Shown piece by piece: positions 1-8,433 of a DNA stretch of 47,830 nt. The position numbers were made by a program, and so were the translations under genes. The notes under the pieces were generated by a model that worked only from the letters and a program-made list of their open reading frames with translations, was not told the DNA's origin and made no database searches. How positions within the stretch are numbered: the first letter of the stretch is position 1; each line of letters begins with the position of its first letter. Source of the stretch: a virus; IMG/VR virus record IMGVR_UViG_3300046507_000879, positions 1 through 47,830 of that record. The stretch is one strand, 5' to 3'.

Positions 1-321
1 TTAGATAATCGGCCGGCTGTCTTCGTGGTAGTTCGAAACCATGAAGGTCACCTTACCCAGCACTACGATATCCTCCATAGAAGCCCCCTCAATCGTTTCT
101 CCGTCACGGGTGATGATTGATTGCCCCATCAGCTTGCCTACCGCCCTCTCGCCGTACAGCTCGAAACAGAGCATATCCCCTGAACAAGGACTGGCGCCCG
201 AATCCAGCAGATGAATAACTCCGTCAATCTCGAACAGGCTGACGGTTGGCCGTACCTGGCATATCTCGTTCAGGTCGATCCGCGATTCAACGTAATCCTG
301 TGCCGGTGATGGAAATCCCAT
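1..321 (-). CDS. UmuD'-like protein (HumD-type)
   Basis: 106 residues. The N-terminus (M-GFPSPAQDYVESRIDLN) matches host UmuD from the residue exposed by self-cleavage after Cys24, so the gene seems to encode an already processed UmuD'. The S24-like core remains, but the GDSM serine motif is replaced around residues 40-60 and the VKKL lysine motif reads VGKL. Self-cleavage is therefore unlikely. Phage P1 HumD is a known UmuD' homologue, acting with UmuC in translesion synthesis. The start has a GGGGG ribosome site 8 bases upstream. It follows the 80-aa gene by one base, behind a LexA box. A dominant-negative role towards host UmuD is an alternative. Confidence 0.75.
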   Translation of the reverse strand: MGFPSPAQDYVESRIDLNEICQVRPTVSLFEIDGVIHLLDSGASPCSGDMLCFELYGERAVGKLMGQSIITRDGETIEGASMEDIVVLGKVTFMVSNYHEDSRPII

Positions 322-322
322 A

Positions 323-565
323 TCAGTATCCCCCGTTGTTAGGATTGAACAGGTGGAACATCCGGCGCTCACCCTCTTCAGTCGAGATGTCGCGGAAGCT
401 GCCCTGATAGTGCTCAATCCACCGGTTGGCCTCAGACAGGGTGAAATCGTGGTTCATCTTCGTCAGATGCTCCACGAAGTCGACCGTGGTCACCGTGCGC
501 TTGCCGTTCGGCGCTATTTTGATGCTTGCTCTGAATGCTGTTGCTATGTCGTCTCTGCGTGCCAT
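323..565 (-). CDS. Small SOS-operon protein of unknown function
   Basis: 80 residues, first gene behind the LexA box and one base upstream of the UmuD'-like gene. I recall similar small proteins beside phage umuD-like genes, with the pattern IATAFR...APNG(K/R)R near the N-terminus and W-I-E...FRD-ST...F-LFNPN near the C-terminus, but no function. No membrane segment or metal motif is visible. The ATG at 565 is chosen because GGGGG lies about 6 bases before it; a TTG at 577 in the same frame has no ribosome site. Confidence 0.6.
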   Translation of the reverse strand: MARRDDIATAFRASIKIAPNGKRTVTTVDFVEHLTKMNHDFTLSEANRWIEHYQGSFRDISTEEGERRMFHLFNPNNGGY

Positions 566-584
566 GATGGCCCCCAATCAAATA

Positions 585-600
585 CTGTATGCATATACAG
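585..600 (-). promoter_or_regulatory. LexA (SOS) box
   Basis: CTGTATGCATATACAG fits the LexA consensus (CTG-N10-CAG, AT-rich centre), extended by TA on both sides. It lies 20 bases upstream of the 80-aa gene. A possible promoter has TTGATA as -35 about 18 bases upstream of a -10 inside the box. The site predicts induction of the terminal operon by DNA damage independently of the prophage repressor. Confidence 0.85.
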
Positions 601-679
601 TAATATTGATCGGCGTAGGCTATCAAGGGGATTTTCTGATGGGCGTGTTAGTGGGTTGATGCTTGAGAGAATTTATTTT

Positions 680-1963
680 TTAGGCGTCCAGTCCATCCAG
701 TGCTTTGAGCCGCTCCTCAAGTTCAATGATGCGATCATAAAGAGCCTTAACGGCAGCGCCATTCAATGCTGCCGCCGCCTTGCCCGGATCGACGCTTTTC
801 ATGTCCTCAATTTCAAGTATCGAACCATCGTCTGCTTTGCACATATAAGGGAAGCCGATCTGATTTCCTGCCTGGTCGAACACTGCGGGCGATTTGGCAG
901 TAGACACAGTTTCCGGTAGGTATTTCTCCAGATCCTGCGCCAGGTAACCTGCACTGCGCTCGCCTGTAATCCAGCCTCCTTCGCCATCCGGGCGATCTCG
1001 CATTTTGAATGTGACATGTCGCATGTTGACAACGGCATTTAGGGCGAATGCAGGGTCGATATCCTTAATATCTTCCTTAATTCGCTGGTCTGAGCCTGTC
1101 TGCCAACCGCCAGGAGCCAGACCTACTCCACTGGCCTGAAGGGTGTAATCAGCGGTTACCGAAGTGTTATCCACATTGATTATGCGGAACCTGAAGCCAC
1201 CAGAGCCGCCACCTTTATTGTTGACAATATCAGTACCACCAGACACGCCCGACCTGTTCCAGTTGATGTAGGTACCCTGAGAGTTCATTGGTTGGTCGTA
1301 TCCGCTTATTTTGCCTATGGCTGGCACAGTCAGCAGCAGCGATACAGACAGTGTGCCCGACACATTTCCACCTGTTTTTCCGTCCACCGTGCCTAAGCGT
1401 GAATCATTTCCTGCGGCTAATGTACCTGAAGATGTCCCGGTATTTTTGAAAGCAGCATCGCCCAGACCTAACCAAGTCATAACCCCGGACAAAGTCTTTT
1501 GACCTGTCCCGCCTTGAGAAACAGCCACAGCCCCGCTAATTAAGTCAGCTTTTCCGGCTAACGCTGTTGTGAAAGAATTCCAAGCTGGTCCTGTGTAACT
1601 AGAACCGTCCGGGAGATTGACCGTTACATTCCCCGTTCCCGTGAAAATTTGCTGCCAGTTATTTTTATCCAGATTCAGGCCACGAATGGCATATGTCACC
1701 TGAGCTGCAAGTTGGGCGGTTATGGCGGCCATTGTTCCGTATGGCACCGGATTCCATGACAGACCCGAAGTTGTTGGGCCATCATATTTTTGGATCAAGG
1801 TTAGTGAGGTGTTCGAGGCAATAGTGGCCACACCCAAGGTGTAAGCCACGCCGCCAACTACGGCCACCACAAAGTCATTAACTTTAAGCTCGGTTGTGAA
1901 GGATGTACCGGTACCGGTAACAGTGGTTGAATTGTTGGTTAATGCGATAGTGCCTGCTGGCAT
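680..1963 (-). CDS. Tail fibre with C-terminal S74 chaperone domain
   Basis: 427 residues. The C-terminal 137 residues begin at SDQRIKEDI (residue 291), the signature of the peptidase S74 intramolecular chaperone. In that family the domain assembles a trimeric fibre and then cleaves itself off at the serine. It ends in a short coiled coil (YDRIIELEERLKAL). The N-terminal 100 residues are glycine/threonine-rich, probably a virion-attachment part, followed by a repetitive shaft. The ribosome site GGAG is fused to the terminator of the upstream cargo gene. Likely role: receptor contact at the tail tip. Confidence 0.85.
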   Translation of the reverse strand: MPAGTIALTNNSTTVTGTGTSFTTELKVNDFVVAVVGGVAYTLGVATIASNTSLTLIQKYDGPTTSGLSWNPVPYGTMAAITAQLAAQVTYAIRGLNLDKNNWQQIFTGTGNVTVNLPDGSSYTGPAWNSFTTALAGKADLISGAVAVSQGGTGQKTLSGVMTWLGLGDAAFKNTGTSSGTLAAGNDSRLGTVDGKTGGNVSGTLSVSLLLTVPAIGKISGYDQPMNSQGTYINWNRSGVSGGTDIVNNKGGGSGGFRFRIINVDNTSVTADYTLQASGVGLAPGGWQTGSDQRIKEDIKDIDPAFALNAVVNMRHVTFKMRDRPDGEGGWITGERSAGYLAQDLEKYLPETVSTAKSPAVFDQAGNQIGFPYMCKADDGSILEIEDMKSVDPGKAAAALNGAAVKALYDRIIELEERLKALDGLDA

Positions 1964-1980
1964 AACTTTTCTCCGGGCAT

Positions 1981-2007
1981 AAAAAAACCCGGCACAGTGG
2001 CCGGGTT
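1981..2007 (-). terminator. Intrinsic terminator after TonB-like gene
   Basis: Read on the minus strand: 8-bp stem AACCCGGC/GCCGGGTT, 6-base loop, then a T run (A run 1981-1987 on the plus strand). It lies between the TonB-like stop and the tail-fibre ribosome site. The last bases, with the Shine-Dalgarno, recur exactly at 12180-12201. Confidence 0.85.
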
Positions 2008-2026
2008 CGGTGAAAGGGGTTTTGTT

Positions 2027-2314
2027 CTATTTGGCGGCGAATGTGAATTCGTGAGGGATATCCTGCCGCGGTGACTGCTGGTCAAACTTCCAACGTTTCA
2101 TACCTTTCGTTATTTCTTTCTCAAAGACATAACGCGGCTCAGCCTCAATAAACCTGATGTTCTTCACCAAGCCATCAACACCGATGTCGTATAGCACTTT
2201 TGCATGGCCTGTTATCCGAAGGCGCTCGGCACGATCGGGATAATTGATGCCATGCGTCTCTGCCAGAGAGAGGCTGCTGACGGACATTGCCAAAATGAAA
2301 AGTAAAGTTTTCAT
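2027..2314 (-). CDS. Secreted TonB C-terminal-domain protein
   Basis: 95 residues. A signal peptide (MKTLLFILAMSVSSLSLA) is followed directly by a TonB C-terminal domain: YPDRAERLRITGHAKVLYDI, then GLVKNIRFIEAEP and MKRWKF match the family pattern. The N-terminal anchor and proline-rich span of real TonB are absent, so the product should be a free periplasmic domain. Isolated periplasmic TonB domain is known to interfere with TonB-dependent uptake; exclusion of TonB-dependent phages or colicins is my inference. The ATG at 2314 has GGA about 7 bases upstream; an ATG at 2338 lacks a ribosome site. The gene has its own terminator. Confidence 0.75.
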   Translation of the reverse strand: MKTLLFILAMSVSSLSLAETHGINYPDRAERLRITGHAKVLYDIGVDGLVKNIRFIEAEPRYVFEKEITKGMKRWKFDQQSPRQDIPHEFTFAAK

Positions 2315-2414
2315 AATATTTCCACGCTGTTTTTCCATAAGCTAAAACAAGCTGAATCCTTAAGCAACAGAAGCATGGATGATATTCTTTAATCAAAAAG
2401 ATCGCTTTTGCTCA

Positions 2415-3077
2415 TCATGAAAGATTAGGGATAATGGCGTATGGGATGCGTAAACCATACGGCTGAAAAGTCTGCGCCCAACTTCTCTGGTTCTGATTAA
2501 TCCAGTAGACCTGCAGGTTTCCAGAGTCGTATCTGAAAAATAGACCAGAGTATCCAGTCACTGATCCCTCTCCATCACCGTATGACAGGTTTCCGGGGCA
2601 GTTGCTGGCCAACAGCCAGGTATTTGTGCCTATCGCCTGAGAATAAACATTTGTGTCGAGGGCAAAGCCTGCGGGGATATCGAAGAACCCCATAACCCTT
2701 GGAATTTTGGCAGCTGAAACTGCCGACCAAACCAACTGCCCTGCAGCGTTATAGACGTCGCGATATCCACTGACTATGGGTACATCGGTTCCAGTTCGCG
2801 CCATTGAGCCCGCATTAACAGTTGCCAGCGGTGCGTTACCGTTACAGAAGACAGCCTTGGCGCCATTGTTGAATTTGAACCATTGCAAATTACTATCAAG
2901 AGGAAAGGCACCGGAAACATACCCCATATCCACAGAATTCCCGATCGGTGTTGATATGTTATATGCGCCTTGATCGGTAACGCCTCCATACCCTTTATTG
3001 TCCCTGAAATAGGTTCCGAAATAATCTGAGTCTATTGTTACTGCCCCTGCAGCATTGAATACCTGAAATCCGCTCAT
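2415..3077 (-). CDS. Tail-tip accessory protein, paralogue of next gene
   Basis: 220 residues, hypothetical. It overlaps the 102-aa gene upstream by 4 bases (ATGA). Its first 20 residues (SGFQVFNAAGAVTIDSDY) align with that protein's (AGMQCWDETGKLVVDIGDY), so both belong to one family of beta-rich proteins found downstream of gpJ in lambdoid phages. The rest is rich in G, Y, N and S with no enzyme motif, as in virion surface proteins. Probably attached to the central tip or fibre. Confidence 0.65.
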   Translation of the reverse strand: MSGFQVFNAAGAVTIDSDYFGTYFRDNKGYGGVTDQGAYNISTPIGNSVDMGYVSGAFPLDSNLQWFKFNNGAKAVFCNGNAPLATVNAGSMARTGTDVPIVSGYRDVYNAAGQLVWSAVSAAKIPRVMGFFDIPAGFALDTNVYSQAIGTNTWLLASNCPGNLSYGDGEGSVTGYSGLFFRYDSGNLQVYWINQNQRSWAQTFQPYGLRIPYAIIPNLS

Positions 3078-3382
3078 AAAAATCCATAAAAGTTTATGGT
3101 GATAGTCGCTGCTGCGTTGCCAGGCGAAATATTAAATATCCGAAAACCGCCATCGTAGGTTCTTACAGCAAACTCAGCTATTGAAGTGACGCCCCCCCCT
3201 GATGTAGTAGCAACCACAACCCCAAAACTGCCATTTGCTTTTAAGCCAGAGTAGCTTCCTGTGACCACTGCTGTGTTCGCAGGGTAAGAGATGCTGGTTG
3301 CCCCCAAAAACCTACAGTTATAATCCCCTATATCGACAACCAACTTCCCTGTCTCATCCCAACATTGCATTCCTGCTGGCAT
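3074..3382 (-). CDS. Short tail-tip accessory protein
   Basis: 102 residues, hypothetical. It sits 12 bases after gpJ and overlaps the 220-aa gene by 4 bases. The N-terminus shares the G-[MF]-Q-x-[WF]-[DN]-x2-G-x3-[VI]-D pattern with that gene, suggesting tandem duplication with divergence. The remainder alternates small and hydrophobic residues as in a beta sandwich and ends in TITINFYGFL. No catalytic motif. Position points to a structural or assembly role at the tip. Confidence 0.6.
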   Translation of the reverse strand: MPAGMQCWDETGKLVVDIGDYNCRFLGATSISYPANTAVVTGSYSGLKANGSFGVVVATTSGGGVTSIAEFAVRTYDGGFRIFNISPGNAAATITINFYGFL

Positions 3383-3394
3383 TATTAACTCCCG

Positions 3395-6300
3395 TTACCA
3401 AAGGCCTGAGCGCATGCGCAAGGTTCCATTACCGTCATATACCAGCTCCTGGGTAGCCGTGATTACTTTTCTTCCAGCTCCATTCGATCCATTGATTTCA
3501 AAAGTACCCGACTTATCAAGTTTCCATCCAACCGAACCGGCAACATAGCCAGTTGACTGGATGTAATTACCAATCTTAGCGTTATCGATTGATCCATCCT
3601 GGATAAATGCTGAGCGGAGGAAAACCTGACCATTCAGCGCAGCAAAGGCCAACTGATAGCTACCTGCACTGCTGCCGGTATATATGCCAAACTGGTCAGC
3701 ATTAAAGGCCAGGGTTGATTTATAGCTGCTACCTGATGGCTCAATGCCTATTGCCATCCCGGCGCTGTAATACTGGTCTCCACGCTGGATACCTACTCGC
3801 AATGTGTAGGACGCTGAAGCTGTGCCATCATCCCTAACCACGGCTGTGAGCTTCTCATTTACCGCAGCGGTAAGATCACCTATCTCAGCCTGCACCTGCG
3901 TTTCGAGCTGTGCCATAGCCTCACTGACTGAAGCGACCGTTGTAGTGATCACAATGACATCAGCCCGGACCTCTCCAAGTTGCTGGAACTGGTGCGTAAC
4001 GCTTGCATCATTATCCAGGGCGTTCTGCAGCATGCCTTCGATATTGGTATCAATTTTCCCGGTCAGGTTTTCAAATGCCTCTGACTCGCGAATCTGCTCA
4101 TCAATGTAGTCAATCATCCCCGGAATATCTGACGATGCCTTGCCTGAAGCTTCCACGAATGGCGACACTCCAAAAGCATTCTTGGTGCGGACGTACATGT
4201 AATAGGTGGTATCAGCTTTGAGCGCATGAAGTGTCCATTGCGAGGCGCGCCCAAGGAACTGCGCTTCATTCTCAACATTGCCGATACTGGTGGCAGGAAC
4301 CTCTCCAGTGAACCAGAACTCGAAAGAAGTATCGGTTGTGGCAGTAACGTTCATTACCGGCACAATATCCGCAGAGAAAAACCCTGGGGTCCACTGGATG
4401 TAAGTTGGGGCGCCGGGCGCGCCAATTACCAGGCTAATTTGAGTCTCAGCGCCTTTCATGCCGTTCTCATTTCTTCCCCTGACTCCCAGCGTGTAACTGC
4501 CGGCATTAATGCCGTAAAAGTCGAAGCGGAACAGCTCTGTTTCGTACTGCGCGACAACCTTCCCATCCATAGAGTAAACATAAAGCTCAAAGACCAACTT
4601 CTTGGTTGTGGTGGCAGTTTCCCATGTTGCCGTAACCTGCACCGTCTCGCTGTTGGTATTGATGATGCGAAGGTTTTCAATGTTGGGAACGCGATAACCA
4701 TTGGCACTATCGTTCGGGATTTCGAATACAGCCCCTTCGTCAACAATGGCCTGCTTGTTTGGATCGTGCTGTGCGGCGTTGATGGTGTAAGTAGAGTTAT
4801 TCTCTGCTTCGCTGATGCCAATGATTCGGAACAGCCTGGTGGCTATCTGGCCGGTGGAGATAACGAATACGGTTCCATCCCTCACCCAGGCCGGTGTTGA
4901 TTTAAGAGTCACCACACGACCGGCTACGGATTTGATTTCGTATTTAACAAGCTTTCCATTCGAGCCGACCAGGGAAATTGAATCTCCACTACCCGCAACA
5001 CTCGACAGGTCCGCATCAACGGTAATCACCGACCCAGCGTGGGAGATTATTCTTCCACCCAGTCTTGCTGCGGCATAGTTGTTATCCATCAGCTCGATGA
5101 TATCGCCAGGCGTAAAGGCGATCGCGTCGCGCGCCATCTGGAACTGCACTTTCTTGGTTTCACGCTTTGCCGTTTCAAGCAGCCACTTTCCTGCCCTCCA
5201 CGCCTGTCCTCTTGAAGTGCAGCCAAATGCCTCCAGAGTAGTCTCGTTGTAGTCGAACCGGGCAATCAGGTCATCATCCGAAACGTACTCTTTCTGCTGC
5301 TCCCAGCCATTGTCCGGGTCAGTCCATGACACAACCACGGCATTAAACCGGTCAGATCGTTTCGTGCTGCTGTAGGTGAAAGTGCCATCAACCACGTTGG
5401 CATTAGTGATAGCGGCGATGGGGTCTTGCGGGGCGTCAATTGAAACAGTAAGTCGCATCCCATCCCACAGTGCTATCCCGCGAAACATCCCGGCAATGTT
5501 ATCCAGAATGTCACGTGCTGAAGCTTGCTCAGTGATATAGGCATTAAGCGTCATCCTTGGCTCACGGCCGCCATACCCATCATCAACAAGCTGATCGCAA
5601 TATTGAGACAGGATATAGAGTGAGCCGTCATCGACATCGATATAACCTGCGCGCCGGGATAGTCCGTATCTGTTGTTTTTGACCAGCGCCCGGAACAGCC
5701 ATGCTGGGTTATTCGTCCATGCTGCCTTAAAGCCGCCAGTCCAGAGACCGCTGTATGTGCGATTTATGGGGTCGTAATTATCAGGCACATCAACAATCAG
5801 CCCGCGAAGATGGTAAGTGCGGCTCGGCGTATCTGTGTACTGATCTCGGTCGATCACTGAACCGGCAATGGCTGAAAACGGGTAGTTCAGGTTGTCATCT
5901 GTGATTTCAACGTAGCTGTTCCAGATGGTGCCATTAACCAGCGTATCTACCGTGCTGTCAGGCGTGATTCGGCGGACTCGGATATCGAAAGGCTTAGTAT
6001 CAGGGGCGTTAATAACGTGGGCCTCGAGATACTCCCCGTTTTGCTTGCCGGTGATCGTTACTGTTTCTGCGATATTCCACGCAGCATTACCAACGCGAGT
6101 TTCCAGAACAAGGGTCACCGAGGTTTCTTTCTGGTTGCCTTTGGAATCCTGCTCTACCAGCGATGAAACGCCGACGTTAAAGCGTACCCTGGTCACATCG
6201 ACATCAGTAACCGTCCTGACCAGCGGCGTTGCCTGAGTGACATCGGTGTTTATGATCGTGGTTGCTTCGATGGCAGAAAAACCATTTATTGGTGACTGAG

Positions 6301-6526
6301 TTTCTGAACCCGGACGCCATGCCACGGTGACGCCATTGATATTTACGTCACCATTTGCAGAGGTGATTGGGGTTTTGTTTACTAGGAATGATGAGAGATG
6401 AGACTGATCAATCGGCCCCCAAATCGGACCTTCAGAGATTAAATCGAGAACCTTGTAATACTGCTTTGATTTTAGATTATCGTTCAGCAGTTTTGGTGTT
6501 GAGGCTTTGCCGCCGCCTGAGCTCAT
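3395..6526 (-). CDS. J: Tail tip central fibre, lambda gpJ homologue
   Basis: 1043 residues, similar to lambda gpJ from the start (DNLKS-Q...DLISEGPI-GP) through NYHLRG-like, YG(L/M)-R, QYCDQ-V-DG(F/Y)GG-EPR and FGCTSRGQA-RAG-WL segments. Two fibronectin-like stretches follow around residues 620-800, then a coiled coil (about 830-900). The C-terminal 140 residues diverge, as expected for the receptor-binding end. It forms the central tip through which DNA passes and determines host specificity. GAGG lies 6 bases upstream of the ATG. It ends 12 bases before the 102-aa gene. Confidence 0.95.
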   Translation of the reverse strand: MSSGGGKASTPKLLNDNLKSKQYYKVLDLISEGPIWGPIDQSHLSSFLVNKTPITSANGDVNINGVTVAWRPGSETQSPINGFSAIEATTIINTDVTQATPLVRTVTDVDVTRVRFNVGVSSLVEQDSKGNQKETSVTLVLETRVGNAAWNIAETVTITGKQNGEYLEAHVINAPDTKPFDIRVRRITPDSTVDTLVNGTIWNSYVEITDDNLNYPFSAIAGSVIDRDQYTDTPSRTYHLRGLIVDVPDNYDPINRTYSGLWTGGFKAAWTNNPAWLFRALVKNNRYGLSRRAGYIDVDDGSLYILSQYCDQLVDDGYGGREPRMTLNAYITEQASARDILDNIAGMFRGIALWDGMRLTVSIDAPQDPIAAITNANVVDGTFTYSSTKRSDRFNAVVVSWTDPDNGWEQQKEYVSDDDLIARFDYNETTLEAFGCTSRGQAWRAGKWLLETAKRETKKVQFQMARDAIAFTPGDIIELMDNNYAAARLGGRIISHAGSVITVDADLSSVAGSGDSISLVGSNGKLVKYEIKSVAGRVVTLKSTPAWVRDGTVFVISTGQIATRLFRIIGISEAENNSTYTINAAQHDPNKQAIVDEGAVFEIPNDSANGYRVPNIENLRIINTNSETVQVTATWETATTTKKLVFELYVYSMDGKVVAQYETELFRFDFYGINAGSYTLGVRGRNENGMKGAETQISLVIGAPGAPTYIQWTPGFFSADIVPVMNVTATTDTSFEFWFTGEVPATSIGNVENEAQFLGRASQWTLHALKADTTYYMYVRTKNAFGVSPFVEASGKASSDIPGMIDYIDEQIRESEAFENLTGKIDTNIEGMLQNALDNDASVTHQFQQLGEVRADVIVITTTVASVSEAMAQLETQVQAEIGDLTAAVNEKLTAVVRDDGTASASYTLRVGIQRGDQYYSAGMAIGIEPSGSSYKSTLAFNADQFGIYTGSSAGSYQLAFAALNGQVFLRSAFIQDGSIDNAKIGNYIQSTGYVAGSVGWKLDKSGTFEINGSNGAGRKVITATQELVYDGNGTLRMRSGLW

Positions 6527-6557
6527 GTTCTACCTCAATGGCTTTAATTTGGGGGGA

Positions 6558-7067
6558 TTAGCTGATGATCTCATCCCAGTTATCAGTGTTGCTGGTATCA
6601 ATACCCAGGCTGATGACGTTACTTCCGACCAGCATCTCTCCAAGCAGGATGGGAACTGGATTACCCTGCCCTACACGGTTTTCCGCACTGGTGAATGAGT
6701 TGTTGGTGATGGTGTTTGTTTCCGCCGCCTCAGCAGACGTTTTGGTCTTCATGTTGTGGGCGCTGTACACCGAGTAGGCCACTGACAGGACGGCTATGAT
6801 GATTGCACCGACAATCGCACCTTCGACGGCCGGCACAAATAAAACGGTCGAGCCATTATCCAGCCTGCGATCCATGTGCCATTTCACCGACTTCTCTGAT
6901 ACATCTTCACCAGCTACCCGCAGGTTTACCTTTGAACTCAGAAAAGCCTTTTTAAATTCCTGGCTCTGAGCTATCAGCAACCTCAAGCCCTGAGCGGGCG
7001 TTTCAACATTCAGCTCAACCTGGCGGAAATATCTGCGGAGATGGCCGCTAAATTTAAAGATGAGCAC
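6558..7067 (-). CDS. I: Tail assembly protein I
   Basis: 169 residues. gpI-type protein with an N-terminal beta-grasp-like region, a central hydrophobic segment (AIVGAIIIAVLSVAYSVYSA, about residues 86-105) and a C-terminal VG-GNPVPILLGEMLVGS motif. In lambda gpI is needed for tip assembly but is absent from the finished virion. The start is GTG at 7067 with GGAGG 8 bases upstream. It overlaps the end of gpK by 58 bases in another frame. Confidence 0.88.
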   Translation of the reverse strand: MLIFKFSGHLRRYFRQVELNVETPAQGLRLLIAQSQEFKKAFLSSKVNLRVAGEDVSEKSVKWHMDRRLDNGSTVLFVPAVEGAIVGAIIIAVLSVAYSVYSAHNMKTKTSAEAAETNTITNNSFTSAENRVGQGNPVPILLGEMLVGSNVISLGIDTSNTDNWDEIIS

Positions 7068-7729
7068 TGTTCATGCCTCCAGACGGAGTGGGTTTGTTTG
7101 ATATACGCAAGCCGGTACGGATCTCGCCTGCTGATGTGACCGGCGCAGTCGTGGTGCAGCACCTGATTATCATCGAGCAGGATCATCGAGTGGCAGGGGT
7201 CTACGCCAGGGAAAGGCTGACGGATAATGACATCGCCGGGCTGGGCAGACTGAAGTTCAACCTCAGTAAACCCGTTGGCTTCCATATTCTTCAGGTAGAG
7301 ATTCTCACCACGTAGCCACCAACCGTTTTCGCGCTCGAAATCAGGAAGGTCTATTCCGCAAAGGTGATACGCGTCCCTGAAAAGCGTGTAGCAATCCATT
7401 TTCCCGTGTTCAAACCGGCGCCCGGAAAGATGAGGGACCGGCCGGAATTTGCTAAGCACCCCATCACATGCCAGCCACCATTCAATGCCGGTGATCACCT
7501 GCATGGTTCTGTCAGCTGCCGAAAGATAGGGGTGACCAGACGGGTGTGAGTGGAATACTGCAGTGACCTCGCCTTCTGACTCAGCCGCAATCCAGTCTTC
7601 GTCGCTGATACGAAAGTTAACCGATGGGGTTGGATGGATATTCTTGCAACGGAAGAGGCGGCGATCGTCAACTATCAGGCCGCAGACTTCATCCTCAGAT
7701 GATGCTGCGTATTCAAGGCAGTCACGCAT
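7010..7729 (-). CDS. K: Tail tip peptidase K (JAMM + NlpC/P60)
   Basis: 239 residues with two domains. Residues 1-105 form an MPN/JAMM metalloprotease (H60-S-H62-P ... D73). Residues 108-215 form an NlpC/P60 cysteine peptidase with MDCYTLFRD (Cys113) and His180. Lambda gpK has the same arrangement; it acts in tip assembly and perhaps on peptidoglycan during entry. ATG at 7729 is preceded by AGGTGA and overlaps the gpL stop by one base (TAATG). Confidence 0.92.
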   Translation of the reverse strand: MRDCLEYAASSEDEVCGLIVDDRRLFRCKNIHPTPSVNFRISDEDWIAAESEGEVTAVFHSHPSGHPYLSAADRTMQVITGIEWWLACDGVLSKFRPVPHLSGRRFEHGKMDCYTLFRDAYHLCGIDLPDFERENGWWLRGENLYLKNMEANGFTEVELQSAQPGDVIIRQPFPGVDPCHSMILLDDNQVLHHDCAGHISRRDPYRLAYIKQTHSVWRHEQCSSLNLAAISADISARLS

Positions 7730-8433
7730 TACGTCACCTTTTGAGATCCGGGGAAGCTGCTGATTGGCATTGGTTCCGGTCGTGGGTAGCGGAGCCTGCA
7801 ACCTGAGCGACGGTGTGAGCATTTATCCTTACCGAGGTCGGAAGTGGGATTGTCTCGCTCATCCGCAACGGGCGGGCCATCGTATCCGCAGCCGGTGCCA
7901 CGGTATGACCACTGGCATACGTCCGCCAGGATTGTTCTGGCCGGGATAATTGCGTTATCACAGTCGATAGGGGTCGCAAGGGAATAGGTCACCTGCTCAA
8001 ATGTTTCGCCAGTCATTTCCTCAACAACATAGCGAGACACCGCCTCTTGCGTCGGATCGGCGTCAGCATTGCCATTTGGAAAATTGACTGCATCCAGATG
8101 CTTAACTGAAACCTGACGACGGGTGATAACTACTCCCAGCATGTCATCAAAATCCCTGTTAATACCCGTGATCAACCCGGTAACGTTGGCGACAGTCATC
8201 GTCGGCCTTGAGTAGGCGCCTTCATTTTTGCTCTCAAAGCCTTCCACGGCGATCGGGTAAGGCTGGTAAACATTACCCTTCCAAATCACGTTCCCATAAT
8301 AAGCATTAGTCCCTGAGTGGAAGCGGATTAAGTCGCCACCATAGGGCTGCAGGTCTGCCTCATACAGGTCAATGAAAGCCCCTACGCCAGCATCCACGCT
8401 CTCAATTATTAGTTCAGATGGAATGTCTCTCAT
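7729..8433 (-). CDS. L: Tail tip protein L (iron-sulfur)
   Basis: 234 residues. Homologue of lambda gpL, which carries a 4Fe-4S cluster in its C-terminal domain. Cysteines 173, 182, 205 and 212 show the spacing of the lambda ligands, in VCQW, GCGYDGP-VAD, DKCS and SGC; an extra Cys158 lies upstream. The N-terminal domain resembles phage tail hub folds. It overlaps gpM by 4 bases (ATGA) and gpK by 1 base. The last 20 residues are proline-rich and differ from lambda. Confidence 0.92.
   Translation of the reverse strand: MRDIPSELIIESVDAGVGAFIDLYEADLQPYGGDLIRFHSGTNAYYGNVIWKGNVYQPYPIAVEGFESKNEGAYSRPTMTVANVTGLITGINRDFDDMLGVVITRRQVSVKHLDAVNFPNGNADADPTQEAVSRYVVEEMTGETFEQVTYSLATPIDCDNAIIPARTILADVCQWSYRGTGCGYDGPPVADERDNPTSDLGKDKCSHRRSGCRLRYPRPEPMPISSFPGSQKVT

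Noticed and set aside
353-919. 188-aa plus-strand frame across the LexA box and tail-fibre end
   Set aside because: Crosses the SOS promoter and the S74 domain antisense; composition matches a shadow frame.
4226-4900. 224-aa open frame on the plus strand opposite gpJ
   Set aside because: Antisense to a strongly conserved gene, with no ribosome site and no recognisable sequence; a shadow frame.
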